Origin: Halovenus salina
Lineage (GTDB): Archaea > Halobacteriota > Halobacteria > Halobacteriales > Haloarculaceae
NCBI RefSeq assembly: GCF_026410925.1
Contig: NZ_CP112972.1
Location: forward strand, 2,542,001 to 2,606,000
Direction: 5' to 3'
Length of the DNA: 64,000 nt
Positions 35,383 to 44,748 of the stretch are shown here, piece by piece (positions within the stretch are counted from its first letter, which is position 1; each line of letters begins with the position of its first letter). The position numbers and the translations under genes are program-made. Under the pieces are notes generated by a model that was not told the DNA's origin, ran no database searches, and was given only the letters and a program-made list of their open reading frames with translations.

Positions 35383-35535
35383 GTGGGTATCGTACCAGTA
35401 ACACGCTACCTTGATAAATATAATGATTTTTCATTACAATCGAGTAGAATGTCTGAAACACTGGTTTATAGGGCTTTTAGGGAATATAATTAATAATAGG
35501 GAACTTTTTTTACAGGCCGTAACTGACCAGAATAT
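35383..35535. promoter_or_regulatory. AT-rich divergent promoter of the methylaspartate genes
   Basis: This 153-base gap is much richer in A and T than its surroundings. It holds a minus-strand TATA-like element at 35413-35423 for glmS and a plus-strand one, TATAATTAATAA, at about 35485-35496 for mct. A shared regulator could control all six genes here. I see no strong palindrome. Confidence 0.55.
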
Positions 35536-36705
35536 ATGACTGCGTTGTCGGACCTGCGGGTCATCGATTTGACACAGGTGCTAGCCGGACCGTACTGCAC
35601 GATGTTGCTCGCGGACATGGGCGCAGACGTAATAAAGGTCGAGCGGCCGGGTGGTGACCTCATCCGCTCGAACCCGCCGTTTCTTACCGATGCAGAGGCC
35701 GAAGCCTACGGCGGATACTTCCAGAGTGTCAACCGGGGGAAACAGTCACTGGAGTTGGATCTTGGCGACGAGGACGACCAGAACGACTTTCTCTCACTTG
35801 TCGAAACTGCCGATGTTGTCGTCGAGAACTATCGTGCCGGGACGATGGAGTCGTTCGACTTGGGCTACGAACAACTCCGCGAGCACAACCCACAGCTCAT
35901 CTACTCCTCGATCCGGGGTTTCGGTGACCCCCGGACAGGCGAAACAAGCCGACAGGGACAGCCCTCTTTCGACCTGATCGCTCAAGCATTAGGGGGCGTC
36001 ATGGAGACGACCGGCCAGCCTGACGGACCGCCGACGAAGGTTGGCCCAGGAATCGGTGACCTGTTTACAGCCGTGCTTAATGCGGTCGGTATTCTGGCCG
36101 CGGTTCACCACCGCGAGCGCACTGGTGACGGACAGTACGTCGATACCGCGATGTACGACGCGATGGTCTCGATGTGTGAACGAACGGTCTACCAGTACTC
36201 GTATACGGGAACATCTCCATCTCGACGGGGGAACGCACACCCGACCCTGTTCCCGTACAACGCATTCGAAACGGCAGACGGATACGTCGTCATTGCTGCG
36301 TTCTCGGACGGCCACTGGCGCGGCCTCTGCCAGCAGATGGACCGGCCGGATCTTGTCGCCGACTATCCGACTGCTTCGGACCGTCTGGCCGAGCGCGACA
36401 TGCTCCGCGAAGCGATTGCCGACTGGACTCAACCGCAGTCGTCGGACGACGTCATCGACGCGCTCCGCGGAACAGTGCCGGTTGCACCCGTCCAGGACAC
36501 GAGTGATATCTTTGACGACCCACATCTCCAGAATCGAGACATGCTCACGACCGTCGAACAGCCGGGAGCCGACGAAAACGTGACCATTGCTGGCTCGCCA
36601 ATCAAGATGACCGAGACCCCTCCGACGGTCGAGGACCGCGCCCCGCTTCTTGACGAACACCGCGAGCAGCTGCTGAACTCGTTGCACGCTGAGGGCGACG
36701 ACTGA
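35536..36705 (+). CDS. mct: Succinyl-CoA:mesaconate CoA-transferase (family III)
   Basis: The 389-residue CaiB/BaiF-type enzyme has the N-terminal motif DLTQVLAGPYCTMLLADMGA, the CoA-binding IKVERPGGD, and the catalytic Asp expected in GIGDLFTAVLNAVG near residue 175. It transfers CoA from succinyl-CoA to mesaconate in the methylaspartate cycle. Family III members act on many acids, so the substrate is inferred from the divergent position next to glmS and the other cycle genes. Confidence 0.9.
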   Translation: MTALSDLRVIDLTQVLAGPYCTMLLADMGADVIKVERPGGDLIRSNPPFLTDAEAEAYGGYFQSVNRGKQSLELDLGDEDDQNDFLSLVETADVVVENYRAGTMESFDLGYEQLREHNPQLIYSSIRGFGDPRTGETSRQGQPSFDLIAQALGGVMETTGQPDGPPTKVGPGIGDLFTAVLNAVGILAAVHHRERTGDGQYVDTAMYDAMVSMCERTVYQYSYTGTSPSRRGNAHPTLFPYNAFETADGYVVIAAFSDGHWRGLCQQMDRPDLVADYPTASDRLAERDMLREAIADWTQPQSSDDVIDALRGTVPVAPVQDTSDIFDDPHLQNRDMLTTVEQPGADENVTIAGSPIKMTETPPTVEDRAPLLDEHREQLLNSLHAEGDD

Positions 36706-36758
36706 GAATTGTTACGTATCGCACGGCTTTTAGTCGTCCATCGTATATAACCGACTGA

Positions 36759-37751
36759 ATGATATCGAAGGGCTGCGAGCAGTGTGCGGAAGGCGCCAAG
36801 ATGGTGCTCTTTGTCTATGGTTACTGCGACCAGCGCGACTGTTTTTACTGTCCGCTCGGCGAGAATCGCAAGAACGTGACCGACGTCTACGCCAACGAGC
36901 GACAGGTCCAGTCCGACGAAGAGGTTATCGCCGAGGCCAAGCGCATGGACGCCCTTGGAACGTCGATTACCGGCGGCGAGCCACAGGAGGCACTCGACAA
37001 GACCTGCCGGTATCTCTCGCTTCTGAAGGAGGAGTTCGGCGAAGACCACCATACCCACCTCTACACCGGCATCACGGGTGGCCGCGAGAACATGCGTCGT
37101 CTCGCCGAGGCCGGCCTGGACGAAATCCGCTTCCATCCGCCCCTCGAACAGTGGGGTGACCTTCACGGCACCGAGTGGGAGGACATCCTCTACATCGCCC
37201 GCGAAGAGGGGCTCATCCCTGCCTTCGAGATTCCGGGTATCCGCGCCGAAGAGGAGTTCCTGGAGTTCCTCGACGAGGGCGCGGCCGACTTCTGTAACAT
37301 CAACGAGTTCGAGATGAGCCAGGGCAACTTCCGGCGGATGCAAGAAGAAGGATTCGAGCGCAAGGAAGGCCACATGAGCGCTGTCGAGGGAAGCCACAAG
37401 ATTCTGGACGTGATGGGCGACCACGAGCAGGTCTACTTCTGTACCTCGGTCTTCAAAGACGCCGCCCAGCACCGCAACCGGATGAAACGGATGGCCCAGA
37501 ACGTCCGGCGTCCGTTCGACGAGGTGACCGAGGACGGTACCATCGTCTACGGCAAGACCTGGGTCGACGCCGAGCGCCTAGACGAGCTGGGTGTTCCTAC
37601 CGACTACTACGCCGTCAAGTCCGGCCACGTCGAACTGGCGTGGTGGCTCTTAGAGGAGATGCTCGCCGACGGCGACATCGAGGAAGGAGAAATCGTCGAG
37701 CAGTATCCGACGGTCGACGGAACCGTCGTCGAGCGGACGCCGCTGGCCTGA
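36759..37751 (+). CDS. Radical SAM protein with atypical cysteine spacing
   Basis: The 330-residue protein has the cluster motif CDQRDCFYCPLG near residue 25, i.e. Cx4Cx2C instead of Cx3Cx2C. TSITGGEPQEALDKT near residue 70 is the GGE SAM-binding motif. The N-terminus also has CEQCAEGAKM, which could hold metal. The rest resembles a partial TIM barrel of pyruvate formate-lyase activase or MoaA-type proteins. I recall similar haloarchaeal proteins without a known substrate. It follows mct by 53 bases and is convergent with the lipoprotein gene, with one base between them. Confidence 0.85.
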   Translation: MISKGCEQCAEGAKMVLFVYGYCDQRDCFYCPLGENRKNVTDVYANERQVQSDEEVIAEAKRMDALGTSITGGEPQEALDKTCRYLSLLKEEFGEDHHTHLYTGITGGRENMRRLAEAGLDEIRFHPPLEQWGDLHGTEWEDILYIAREEGLIPAFEIPGIRAEEEFLEFLDEGAADFCNINEFEMSQGNFRRMQEEGFERKEGHMSAVEGSHKILDVMGDHEQVYFCTSVFKDAAQHRNRMKRMAQNVRRPFDEVTEDGTIVYGKTWVDAERLDELGVPTDYYAVKSGHVELAWWLLEEMLADGDIEEGEIVEQYPTVDGTVVERTPLA

Positions 37752-37752
37752 T

Positions 37753-38304
37753 CTACGACACCTGCAGGGGCGGAATCGTGGGCAGTGACCAGAGCTGCCA
37801 TTTCTCTTCGGTCTCGAACAACAGCGTTGTCGGATTGAACGAGAGCCCGTCGGCCTCGGCCTCGTGGCGGACGTAGGCGTACCCCTTGAAGTCGTGTTCC
37901 TGCTGGAGCGTTTCAAGTGCCTCTTGCTCCTGTTCGATTGTGGTCTGGACAACCTCGGTGTCGCCGCCCGAGTCGCCGTGCTTGTTCTCTACCGCAGTTT
38001 CGAGGTCGACTTCCGTCGGGTCTGAGAGGGTAATTTTCTCGGCATCGAGCGCGGCCTCAAACTGCCCGGAGGGGTCCTCGCTGATGGCGTAGTCGCCGTC
38101 CTCGTGTGCGTACTCGTTCGCCCGCTCGTGGTCGCCGTCTTCGAGCGCCGCGAAGTACGATTCGACGGCATCGACGGGGCCGCCTGCCGAGGTGTCGTCG
38201 CCGCCCATACAGCCGGCCGTCGCGACGACGACACCGCCGATTGTGGCACGGACGAACGCTCGTCTACTTGAAATATGTGTACTGCTGTTGGAGGGCTGTG
38301 GCAT
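37753..38304 (-). CDS. Tat-exported lipoprotein of unknown function
   Basis: The 183-residue protein has a twin-arginine signal, SSRRAFVRATIGGVVVATAG, followed by a lipobox cysteine near residue 32 (TAGC). Tat-exported lipoproteins are the usual haloarchaeal form. The mature part has a helical region around VESYFAALEDGDHERANEYA, typical of NTF2-like or DUF4878-type small domains, and ends with a beta-strand region EEKWQLWSLP. It is likely to be anchored on the outer face of the membrane. Confidence 0.85.
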   Translation of the reverse strand: MPQPSNSSTHISSRRAFVRATIGGVVVATAGCMGGDDTSAGGPVDAVESYFAALEDGDHERANEYAHEDGDYAISEDPSGQFEAALDAEKITLSDPTEVDLETAVENKHGDSGGDTEVVQTTIEQEQEALETLQQEHDFKGYAYVRHEAEADGLSFNPTTLLFETEEKWQLWSLPTIPPLQVS

Positions 38305-38388
38305 GGCTGTAGCTGGCCGTGGCGACCGAAAAAGTGTTTTGATGCTGATGAAACCACTGTCCTGTACCCTGTTGTCACGAGACGACGC

Positions 38389-39342
38389 TCACGCGTCGCT
38401 CAACCGACTAACCCAGGTGGTGGTACCACTCAGCGCACGCTGGACCATCTCGCGGCTGACCAGCGCGAAGCCGGTCGCGACAGCCAGAAAGCCGACGACG
38501 GTGCCCGCCGCCAGCCCGTGCCCGAGAAACAGAATCGAGACCAGCGTCGCAAACACCGGTTCGAGGTATGCCACGAGGGTCGTCTCGGTCGCCCCGACGC
38601 GCCGGACCAGCCCGAAATACAGCAGGTAGCCCGCCGCGCCGGCTCCGAGCGTGATGTACACCAGCGAGCCGACCGCGGCCGGCGACACCGCAGTCGGAGC
38701 TGGCATCGACTCGCCGCTCAGCGCCGAGCCACCGAACAACAACGCGGCACCGACGACCATCGCCCACCCCTGGAGCGCCTCCAGCGGAAGCCCGCCCTCG
38801 ACGAGCTGGATAGCCACCGAACCGATGGCAAACAGCGCCGTCCCGCCGAAGACGAGACCGACGCCGATGACGGTCGTCGAGAGCACACCCGAGCCGGCTG
38901 AGGGCTGTGCGATGACGGCGACGCCGGCGAGACCGAGCAGGAATCCACAGGCGTCGAGCAACCCGCGTGACTCACCCAGCAACGGGACGGCGACGATTGC
39001 CGCGACGACTGGCGACATCGACACGACGACCGCCGCGACCGCGCCCGAGACGTACTGTGTGCCCATGAACAGCGCGCCCTGATAGCCGCCGAACATGAAC
39101 GTACCGACGACGGCGACACCAAACATCTCACGCCTGTCGCGGGGGAGCAGTCGGTCTGTCACCGCAGCCGCGTACGCGAGTACGATACCGCCCGCGACGG
39201 CGTACCGAATCCCAGCAGCGCCCAGCGGGGGAATCTCGTCGACGACCACGTCGATTGCCGGAAACGCCGCCCCCCAGAGGAGACCGACGCCGACGAGCAC
39301 GAGCGCGGCCGGCAGTTGAAACGAATCCTTTGTTAGCCACAT
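38389..39342 (-). CDS. EamA/DMT-family transporter
   Basis: The 317-residue protein has about ten hydrophobic segments in two repeats of five, the EamA architecture, with GLLWGAAFPAIDVVVDEIPP at the N-terminus and the second repeat from about residue 165. Family members export amino acids or other metabolites. The divergent gene, 160 bases away, encodes an Lrp-type regulator, so control of amino acid export is a reasonable inference. The substrate is unknown. Confidence 0.9.
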   Translation of the reverse strand: MWLTKDSFQLPAALVLVGVGLLWGAAFPAIDVVVDEIPPLGAAGIRYAVAGGIVLAYAAAVTDRLLPRDRREMFGVAVVGTFMFGGYQGALFMGTQYVSGAVAAVVVSMSPVVAAIVAVPLLGESRGLLDACGFLLGLAGVAVIAQPSAGSGVLSTTVIGVGLVFGGTALFAIGSVAIQLVEGGLPLEALQGWAMVVGAALLFGGSALSGESMPAPTAVSPAAVGSLVYITLGAGAAGYLLYFGLVRRVGATETTLVAYLEPVFATLVSILFLGHGLAAGTVVGFLAVATGFALVSREMVQRALSGTTTWVSRLSDA

Positions 39343-39502
39343 TCTTTCGAAGTTAATTCAGCTAATGGCTGGCCTTGAAAAGCTGTAACTACGACGGCAG
39401 TCTTTCTTCCAGATACTACAGTTTTCAAAGCGTATTCGATATATAGACGACTTACATCCCTAAAACCGAAGTCACTTCAAAAAACAATCCATTTGCAGTT
39501 GT

Positions 39503-39985
39503 ATGGACGAAAAAGACATTCAGATACTGAAGTCAATCGAAGATCTGGAGACGACAAGCACCGACGCGGTGAGCGAGGCGACAGGGATTCCGATATCGAC
39601 TGTCCACTACCGTCTCAACAACCTCCGCGAGAAGGGGGTCATCAAAAATGACCGCCTGGACCTCGACCTCGACGAACTCGGACTCGAGATTACTGTCCTC
39701 GTCGAGGTGTTCACCAAAAACGAACAGGACCACCGCAAGAGCGGCACGAAAATCGCCGACATCGAGGGAGTGACGAAGGTGTTTTTCACGATGGGGGAGA
39801 CCGACTTCATGGCGCTCGCCCGCCTCCCGAACAGCGAGAGCGTCGAACGGCTCATCTCCGACTTCGAGGCACTGGAGGATGTCTCTCGGACCAACTCGAC
39901 GTTCGTCATCTCGCGCGAACTCGACAGCCACTACCCCCTCCAGCAGTACGACGAGGAGACCCTCGTCACGGCACTCGCCGAGTAG
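39503..39985 (+). CDS. Lrp/AsnC-family transcriptional regulator
   Basis: The 160-residue protein has an N-terminal helix-turn-helix, residues about 2-50 (SEATGIPISTVHYRLNNLRE), and a ligand-sensing RAM/ACT-like domain from about residue 60 (VFFTMGETDFMALARLPNSE). It is divergent from the EamA transporter and likely regulates it in response to an amino acid. It differs from the Lrp protein near glnA at 59504. It is convergent with the HAD gene with no gap. Confidence 0.9.
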   Translation: MDEKDIQILKSIEDLETTSTDAVSEATGIPISTVHYRLNNLREKGVIKNDRLDLDLDELGLEITVLVEVFTKNEQDHRKSGTKIADIEGVTKVFFTMGETDFMALARLPNSESVERLISDFEALEDVSRTNSTFVISRELDSHYPLQQYDEETLVTALAE

Positions 39986-40660
39986 TCACAGAATCTCGCG
40001 AACGTCGGCCGGCGACGACAGCACATAGGTGGGTTCGTGGTCTGGGTCTGCCGGCGGCTCCTCGTCGGGAACCCAGGCCGACTGCATCCCGGCGTTGTTC
40101 GCGCCGCCGATATCGCCCCGGAGCGAGTCGCCGACGTAGATACTCGTCTCCGGGACCGCCCCCAGTTCGCGGAGGACCGTCTCGAACGCGTCGGGGTCAG
40201 GCTTGCCAGCGACTTCGGTGTTCGGACCACAGACGACGACCGCGTCGAACAGCTCCGCGATGTCGAGTACGTCGAGTTTCGCCCGCTGTGTGTCGGGGTC
40301 GCCGTAGGTCAACATCCCGAGGTCGTCGTACCGCTCGCGGGCGTACTCGACGGCCTCGCGTGCGCCCTCGCGGAACTCCACGTCGGTCTCGTCGACGACA
40401 TCCACCGTGACCTCGGCCAGCCTGCGGTACCCCTCGTGGTCGAGGTCGTCAGTCACTGCACGGTAGAGTTCCTCGTAGAACGCGCGGTCTGTGTCGACAG
40501 TCGGGATATCCGCAGGGTCGACATTCTGTACGTCCTCGACGGTAAACGGCGGCTCGATGCCGACGCGAGCGAACACCGTCTCGTGAATCTCCTCGTCGCT
40601 CTGGGTGTTCTCACAGAGGGTCGTATCGAGGTCAAACACCACAGTCTCGATCGCTGACAT
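39986..40660 (-). CDS. HAD-superfamily hydrolase
   Basis: The 224-residue protein starts at ATG 40660. Motif I is VVFDLDTTLCENTQ (catalytic Asp pair), motif III contains Lys in AGKPDPDAFE near residue 157, and motif IV is YVGDSLRGDIGGANNAG near residue 177. The helical cap between residues 20 and 85 is of the C1 type, as in phosphoglycolate phosphatase and haloacid dehalogenase. The substrate is a small phosphorylated metabolite that I cannot specify. Confidence 0.9.
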   Translation of the reverse strand: MSAIETVVFDLDTTLCENTQSDEEIHETVFARVGIEPPFTVEDVQNVDPADIPTVDTDRAFYEELYRAVTDDLDHEGYRRLAEVTVDVVDETDVEFREGAREAVEYARERYDDLGMLTYGDPDTQRAKLDVLDIAELFDAVVVCGPNTEVAGKPDPDAFETVLRELGAVPETSIYVGDSLRGDIGGANNAGMQSAWVPDEEPPADPDHEPTYVLSSPADVREIL

Positions 40661-40714
40661 TGTTTGCTCTCCTCGCCTGGGATACAAAAACGAGACGAAA
40701 CCGTCTTTCCCGGC

Positions 40715-41692
40715 TCAGGCCGGCGACGAGGGGTCAAGAAAGGCCAGCAGCTCGTCGGTCGTCCGTCCTGGCTGGGCCGCATGTGGCCAGTGGCCGCTCT
40801 CGGCAAACCGCCTGACACTGAGGGGTTCGACCACGGCGTGATGACGGTCAACAAGGCCGCTGTCGAGTACGGGGTCCCGCTCTCCCCAGACGAGGAGGGT
40901 CGGTAGGTCGACGCGTCGCTGGGGTGGCAACCCGCCGCGAAGCATCGAGGTGATGCCATCGACAACGGTGTCGCGCCCAATCGCACGGTAGTGATTCAGC
41001 GGCCCGGAGGAGTCGGTTCGTTCCATCGCTTTGCGAAACCGCTCTCTGTCACTCTCGGAGAGCGAACCCGCAGCGGACAGCTGTTCGAGGGCGCGTTCGA
41101 CGAGCCGGTAGTCGTCGGCTTCGAGCAGTTGCTCGGGTAGCCAGGGGAGCTGGAAGAAGCCGACATACGACGAGCGCACGAGCTGGCCCGGCGACCGGAG
41201 CAGGCTCCGCCGATACACGTCGGGGTGAGGTGCGTTGAGGACGGCGAGCTGTGAGACCAGCTCGGGCTCGCGGACTGCACACTCCCAGGCGACGAGCCCG
41301 CCCCAGTCGTGGCCGACGACGGCCGCCTGTGTCGCGCCCCGGCTCTCGACGAGCCCACGAACGTCGGCGACGAGTTCTTCCATCCGGTAGCTGTCGAGGC
41401 CTGGCGGTGTCGACGAGTGATTGTATCCGCGCAGGTCCGGGGCAACGACGCGGTAGCCGGCGGCCGCGACTGCGTCGAGCTGTCGATGCCAGGTGTACCA
41501 ACACTCTGGAAATCCGTGCAGGAGGACCACCAGCGGAGCGGCACCTGTTGGGTGGTCGACCGCATCCCGCGCCGGCGGGAGCGTCACGTAATGGAGCGCA
41601 ACGTCGTTAACGTGGACAGTCTCGTGGTGCCAGTTCGGCGGATCCCCAGAGCGGGGGTTCGCCGCCCTGTCGTGGTGTTTATCTGTAGTCAT
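40715..41692 (-). CDS. Alpha/beta hydrolase (epoxide hydrolase or haloalkane dehalogenase type)
   Basis: In this 325-residue protein, LHGFPECWYTWHRQ near residue 53 is the oxyanion region, and VVGHDWGGLVAWECA near residue 122 contains an Asp nucleophile rather than Ser, as in epoxide hydrolases and haloalkane dehalogenases. The final acid lies in VWGERDPVLD and the His in ESGHWPHAAQPG. Its role in this cell is unknown. It lies alone, upstream of the HAD gene on the same strand. Confidence 0.88.
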   Translation of the reverse strand: MTTDKHHDRAANPRSGDPPNWHHETVHVNDVALHYVTLPPARDAVDHPTGAAPLVVLLHGFPECWYTWHRQLDAVAAAGYRVVAPDLRGYNHSSTPPGLDSYRMEELVADVRGLVESRGATQAAVVGHDWGGLVAWECAVREPELVSQLAVLNAPHPDVYRRSLLRSPGQLVRSSYVGFFQLPWLPEQLLEADDYRLVERALEQLSAAGSLSESDRERFRKAMERTDSSGPLNHYRAIGRDTVVDGITSMLRGGLPPQRRVDLPTLLVWGERDPVLDSGLVDRHHAVVEPLSVRRFAESGHWPHAAQPGRTTDELLAFLDPSSPA

Positions 41693-41835
41693 GCATTATC
41701 TGACACATCTGTCCGTCGATGGACAGTAGTTCGGCCGCCAGCAGCAAAAAGTCGCCGCCGAGACGGCAAATGCGGCGACCTGTCAGAGAACCACCCGGAA
41801 ACCTTTTGAATCCAGTCGTCTCTAGACGGAAACGA

Positions 41836-42432
41836 ATGAGTAGCTCCGAGCCTGCGACAGTGCTCGTCGTGGACGACGAGCCTGACGTGGCGGACGCGTA
41901 TGCGGCACAACTCAAGGGGGAGTATACCGTCTCGACAGCGTACGGCGGTCAGGAGGCACTCGACAAGATGGACGACGCGGTCGACGTGGTCTTGCTCGAC
42001 CGCCGGATGCCGGGCATCTCCGGCGACGAAGTTCTCGAAAAGATACGGGAGCGAGAGATGCACGTCCGGGTTGCGATGGTGACGGCGGTCGATCCAGACT
42101 TCGATATCATCGAGATGCCGTTCGACGATTACGTCATCAAACCTGTCTCGCGTGACGACCTCTTCGAGACCATCGAACGCCTGCTCACCTGTTCGGAGTA
42201 CGAGGAGCACCTGCGACGCTACTACGCACTGACCGCCAAGCACGCGACGTTAGTCGCGAACAAACCTGAGTCCGAACTGGCCGAAAGCGAAGCCTTCGAC
42301 GAACTCGAAGAGCAGATGGACTCGATTCAGCAAGACCTCGACGAGACAATCTCGTCGTTCGACGACGCGGACTTCGAGGCCGCGTTCCGCGACCTGAACG
42401 ACGAGTCCATGCTCGACCCGCCCGAGGAGTAA
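41836..42432 (+). CDS. Response regulator with HalX output domain
   Basis: The 198-residue protein has a receiver domain, residues about 8-118: VLVVDDEPDVADAYAAQL, the phospho-acceptor in VVLLDRRMPGISG near residue 56, and DYVIKPVSRDDL near residue 105 with the conserved Lys. The C-terminal helical part with CSEYEEHLRRYYALTAKHAT is the HalX domain, which is found in haloarchaea and may be a helix-turn-helix or coiled-coil output. No kinase is adjacent. The start ATG 41836 is preceded by acidic-poor, non-family sequence. Confidence 0.93.
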   Translation: MSSSEPATVLVVDDEPDVADAYAAQLKGEYTVSTAYGGQEALDKMDDAVDVVLLDRRMPGISGDEVLEKIREREMHVRVAMVTAVDPDFDIIEMPFDDYVIKPVSRDDLFETIERLLTCSEYEEHLRRYYALTAKHATLVANKPESELAESEAFDELEEQMDSIQQDLDETISSFDDADFEAAFRDLNDESMLDPPEE

Positions 42433-42495
42433 CGCCGCTTTCTTTAATTTCCCCTACCGAAAACCATAACCTACACTTTTCCCTAGGCCGGTTCG

Positions 42496-43428
42496 ATGAG
42501 TCAGCAACTACCGGACGTCCAAGCCGACAGTCCCGACGTTACCGTCGGGCTGAACCGGGTTGGCGTCACGGGTGTCGAGAAACTCGTGAAAGTCGCGCGA
42601 CCCGAGAAGCGTCCTATCGTCCTCATGGCGGCGTTCGATGTCTACGTCGATCTCCCATCCTGGCGGAAAGGAGCAGACATGAGCCGGAACATGGAGGTCG
42701 TTGACGAGACGCTTGAAGATGCAGTCAGCGAGCCAACCTACCGCATCGAAGATGTCTGTGGTGACGTTGCCGAACGGCTGCTCGACAAACACGAGTACAC
42801 GACGAAAACTGAGGTGCAGATGGAGGCCGAGTACATCGTCCGCGAGGAGACGCCGGCGACGGACCGGGAGACACAACACTCCGCGGATGTCACGGCGGCC
42901 GCGACCGCGACAGAGGACGGAACAACCGAGAAAATCGGTGTCACCGTCACGGGGATGACCGTCTGTCCCTGCTCGCAGGGAATGTCTGCGAGTCGCGCAC
43001 GCGAGACGCTCGACACGCTCGGAGTCGACGACGAGACCGTCGAGCAGTTCCTCGACGAGGTACCCCAGCCGGGTCACTCCCAGCGCGGGCACGCGACGGT
43101 CACCATCGAGAGCCCGGGTGCACCCGAGGTCGACCTGCGCGAGCTTATCGACGTTGCCCGTGACTCGATGAGTGCACGCATCTACAACCTCGCCAAACGG
43201 CCCGACGAGGACTACATGACCTTCGACGCACACAGCGACGCCAAGTTCGTCGAGGACTGTGTCCGCGCGATGGCCGAGGGCGTCGTCACCGAGTTCCCCG
43301 ACCTGCCCGACGAGGCCGTGGTGACGATGAAACAGTCGAACGACGAATCTATCCACCAGCACAACGCCCACGCCGAGCGCGTCGCCGAGTTCGGCCAGCT
43401 CAAACAGGAACTCGACAGCGACGAGTGA
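42496..43428 (+). CDS. mptA: GTP cyclohydrolase MptA (type IV)
   Basis: The 310-residue protein matches the FolE2/MptA family: [17 protein letters not shown] near residue 20, and [17 protein letters not shown] near residue 154, where the Cys is catalytic. It converts GTP to dihydroneopterin cyclic phosphate using Fe(II), the first step of pterin synthesis for folate or methanopterin-type cofactors in archaea. It is preceded by a 63-base gap with a TATA-like run. Confidence 0.94.
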   Translation: MSQQLPDVQADSPDVTVGLNRVGVTGVEKLVKVARPEKRPIVLMAAFDVYVDLPSWRKGADMSRNMEVVDETLEDAVSEPTYRIEDVCGDVAERLLDKHEYTTKTEVQMEAEYIVREETPATDRETQHSADVTAAATATEDGTTEKIGVTVTGMTVCPCSQGMSASRARETLDTLGVDDETVEQFLDEVPQPGHSQRGHATVTIESPGAPEVDLRELIDVARDSMSARIYNLAKRPDEDYMTFDAHSDAKFVEDCVRAMAEGVVTEFPDLPDEAVVTMKQSNDESIHQHNAHAERVAEFGQLKQELDSDE

Positions 43429-43464
43429 GGTTCTGCGTTCTCACAGCAGCGGCCTGAGACGCGT

Positions 43465-44676
43465 CTACTCGTCCATGCCGCCTTGGAGAAAGTCGACGAC
43501 AGCCCCCGGAGTGGCATCGATGCCGCCGCCCTGTGCCGCCGCGGGACTGCCGCCACCGCCACCGCCGAACTCCTCTGTTACTTCATCGACAATAGCGCCG
43601 GCATCGAACCCCTCGGCGGCGGCGACCGCGACGAACGTCCGGCCGTCCTGTCCCGCGAGTGCGACCACGTCGGCGGCCTCACCCGCCATCTCCGTGGCCT
43701 TCTCGCTGAGGTCGTTCGGCCCCATCGCGTCGACGCTCCCAGCAAGCCACGTCCCACCTTCGCGCTCGACTACGTCATCCCGGAGGTCGTCGATGCGTCG
43801 CTCGGCGAGTTGGTCCTGGAGTTCTCCGCGCTCGGCTTCGAGCCGTTCGATATCGGACTGGAGGTCCCGGACGTACTCCGAGAGCCCAGCGAGATTTGTC
43901 CCGGCTGTGGCCGCCGCCTCGAAGGCCGCTGCTTTCTCTTCGATACGCCGCCCGATTGCCGGTTCGCCGACGGCGAACTCGACGCGGGTCATCCCCTCTC
44001 CAGGATTCGACCGCTCGATGACGGTAATCGGGCCAATCTCCTGTGTGTTCTCGACGTGGGTGCCGCCACAGGCCGCCACGTCCCACGGCTCGCTGCCGCC
44101 GACGGTTACCACCCGGACCGTGTCGCCGCCGAGTCCCTCCTCGGTTTTCGTATTAAACGCAATCCGCTCCATGTCGAGGGCCTCTGCCTCTGGGTAGCGT
44201 TCCCAGGTGACGGACCGAGACTCCCAGACCGCCTGGTTCGCCAGCCGTTCGAGTTCGAGGAGGACCTCGTCGTCGATTTCCGTCGAAGTCGTGAAATCGA
44301 CTCGGACCTTCTCGGGAGAGATGTCGAATCCGCCGTAGCCGAGGTCGTCGAGCATCCGCCGACCAGCGCCGTAGACGACGTGACTGGCTGTATGTGCCCG
44401 CATGCAGTAGGTTCGAAAGGACTCGTCGACGTTCCCTGTCACGGTCTCGCCGACTGTCAGGTCCGACGCTTCGGCGAGTGTATGAACAACGCCGTTCTCG
44501 CCGTGTTGAACGTCGACGACCTCCTGGCCTGCGAGGGTCCCGCGGTCTGCGGGCTGGCCGCCGCCCTCTGGGTAGAAGTAGGTCTCGTCGAGGACAACCG
44601 CGCTGTCGGTGACCTGTTCGACGACCGCCTCAAACTGCGTCGTATATGGGTCGGCCGAAGCCTTCGTCTCAGTCAT
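43465..44676 (-). CDS. Alanyl-tRNA editing protein (AlaX-like with DHHA1 domain)
   Basis: The 403-residue protein starts at ATG 44676. It contains the AlaRS editing domain, with zinc ligands in MRAHTASHVVYG near residue 93 and DVAACGGTHVENTQEIG near residue 198, the family HxxxH and CxxxH pattern. YFYPEGGGQPADRG near residue 36 is the domain start. The C-terminus (about 300-400) is a DHHA1 domain with a Gly-rich stretch. It hydrolyses Ser- or Gly-mischarged tRNA-Ala in trans. It is on the strand opposite mptA. Confidence 0.92.
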   Translation of the reverse strand: MTETKASADPYTTQFEAVVEQVTDSAVVLDETYFYPEGGGQPADRGTLAGQEVVDVQHGENGVVHTLAEASDLTVGETVTGNVDESFRTYCMRAHTASHVVYGAGRRMLDDLGYGGFDISPEKVRVDFTTSTEIDDEVLLELERLANQAVWESRSVTWERYPEAEALDMERIAFNTKTEEGLGGDTVRVVTVGGSEPWDVAACGGTHVENTQEIGPITVIERSNPGEGMTRVEFAVGEPAIGRRIEEKAAAFEAAATAGTNLAGLSEYVRDLQSDIERLEAERGELQDQLAERRIDDLRDDVVEREGGTWLAGSVDAMGPNDLSEKATEMAGEAADVVALAGQDGRTFVAVAAAEGFDAGAIVDEVTEEFGGGGGGSPAAAQGGGIDATPGAVVDFLQGGMDE

Positions 44677-44748
44677 CGTTCCAGACCCAACGGCGGCCGC
44701 CCACATCAACGTCACGTTTGTTCGAACGGCTGTCACGAACCCACCGAG

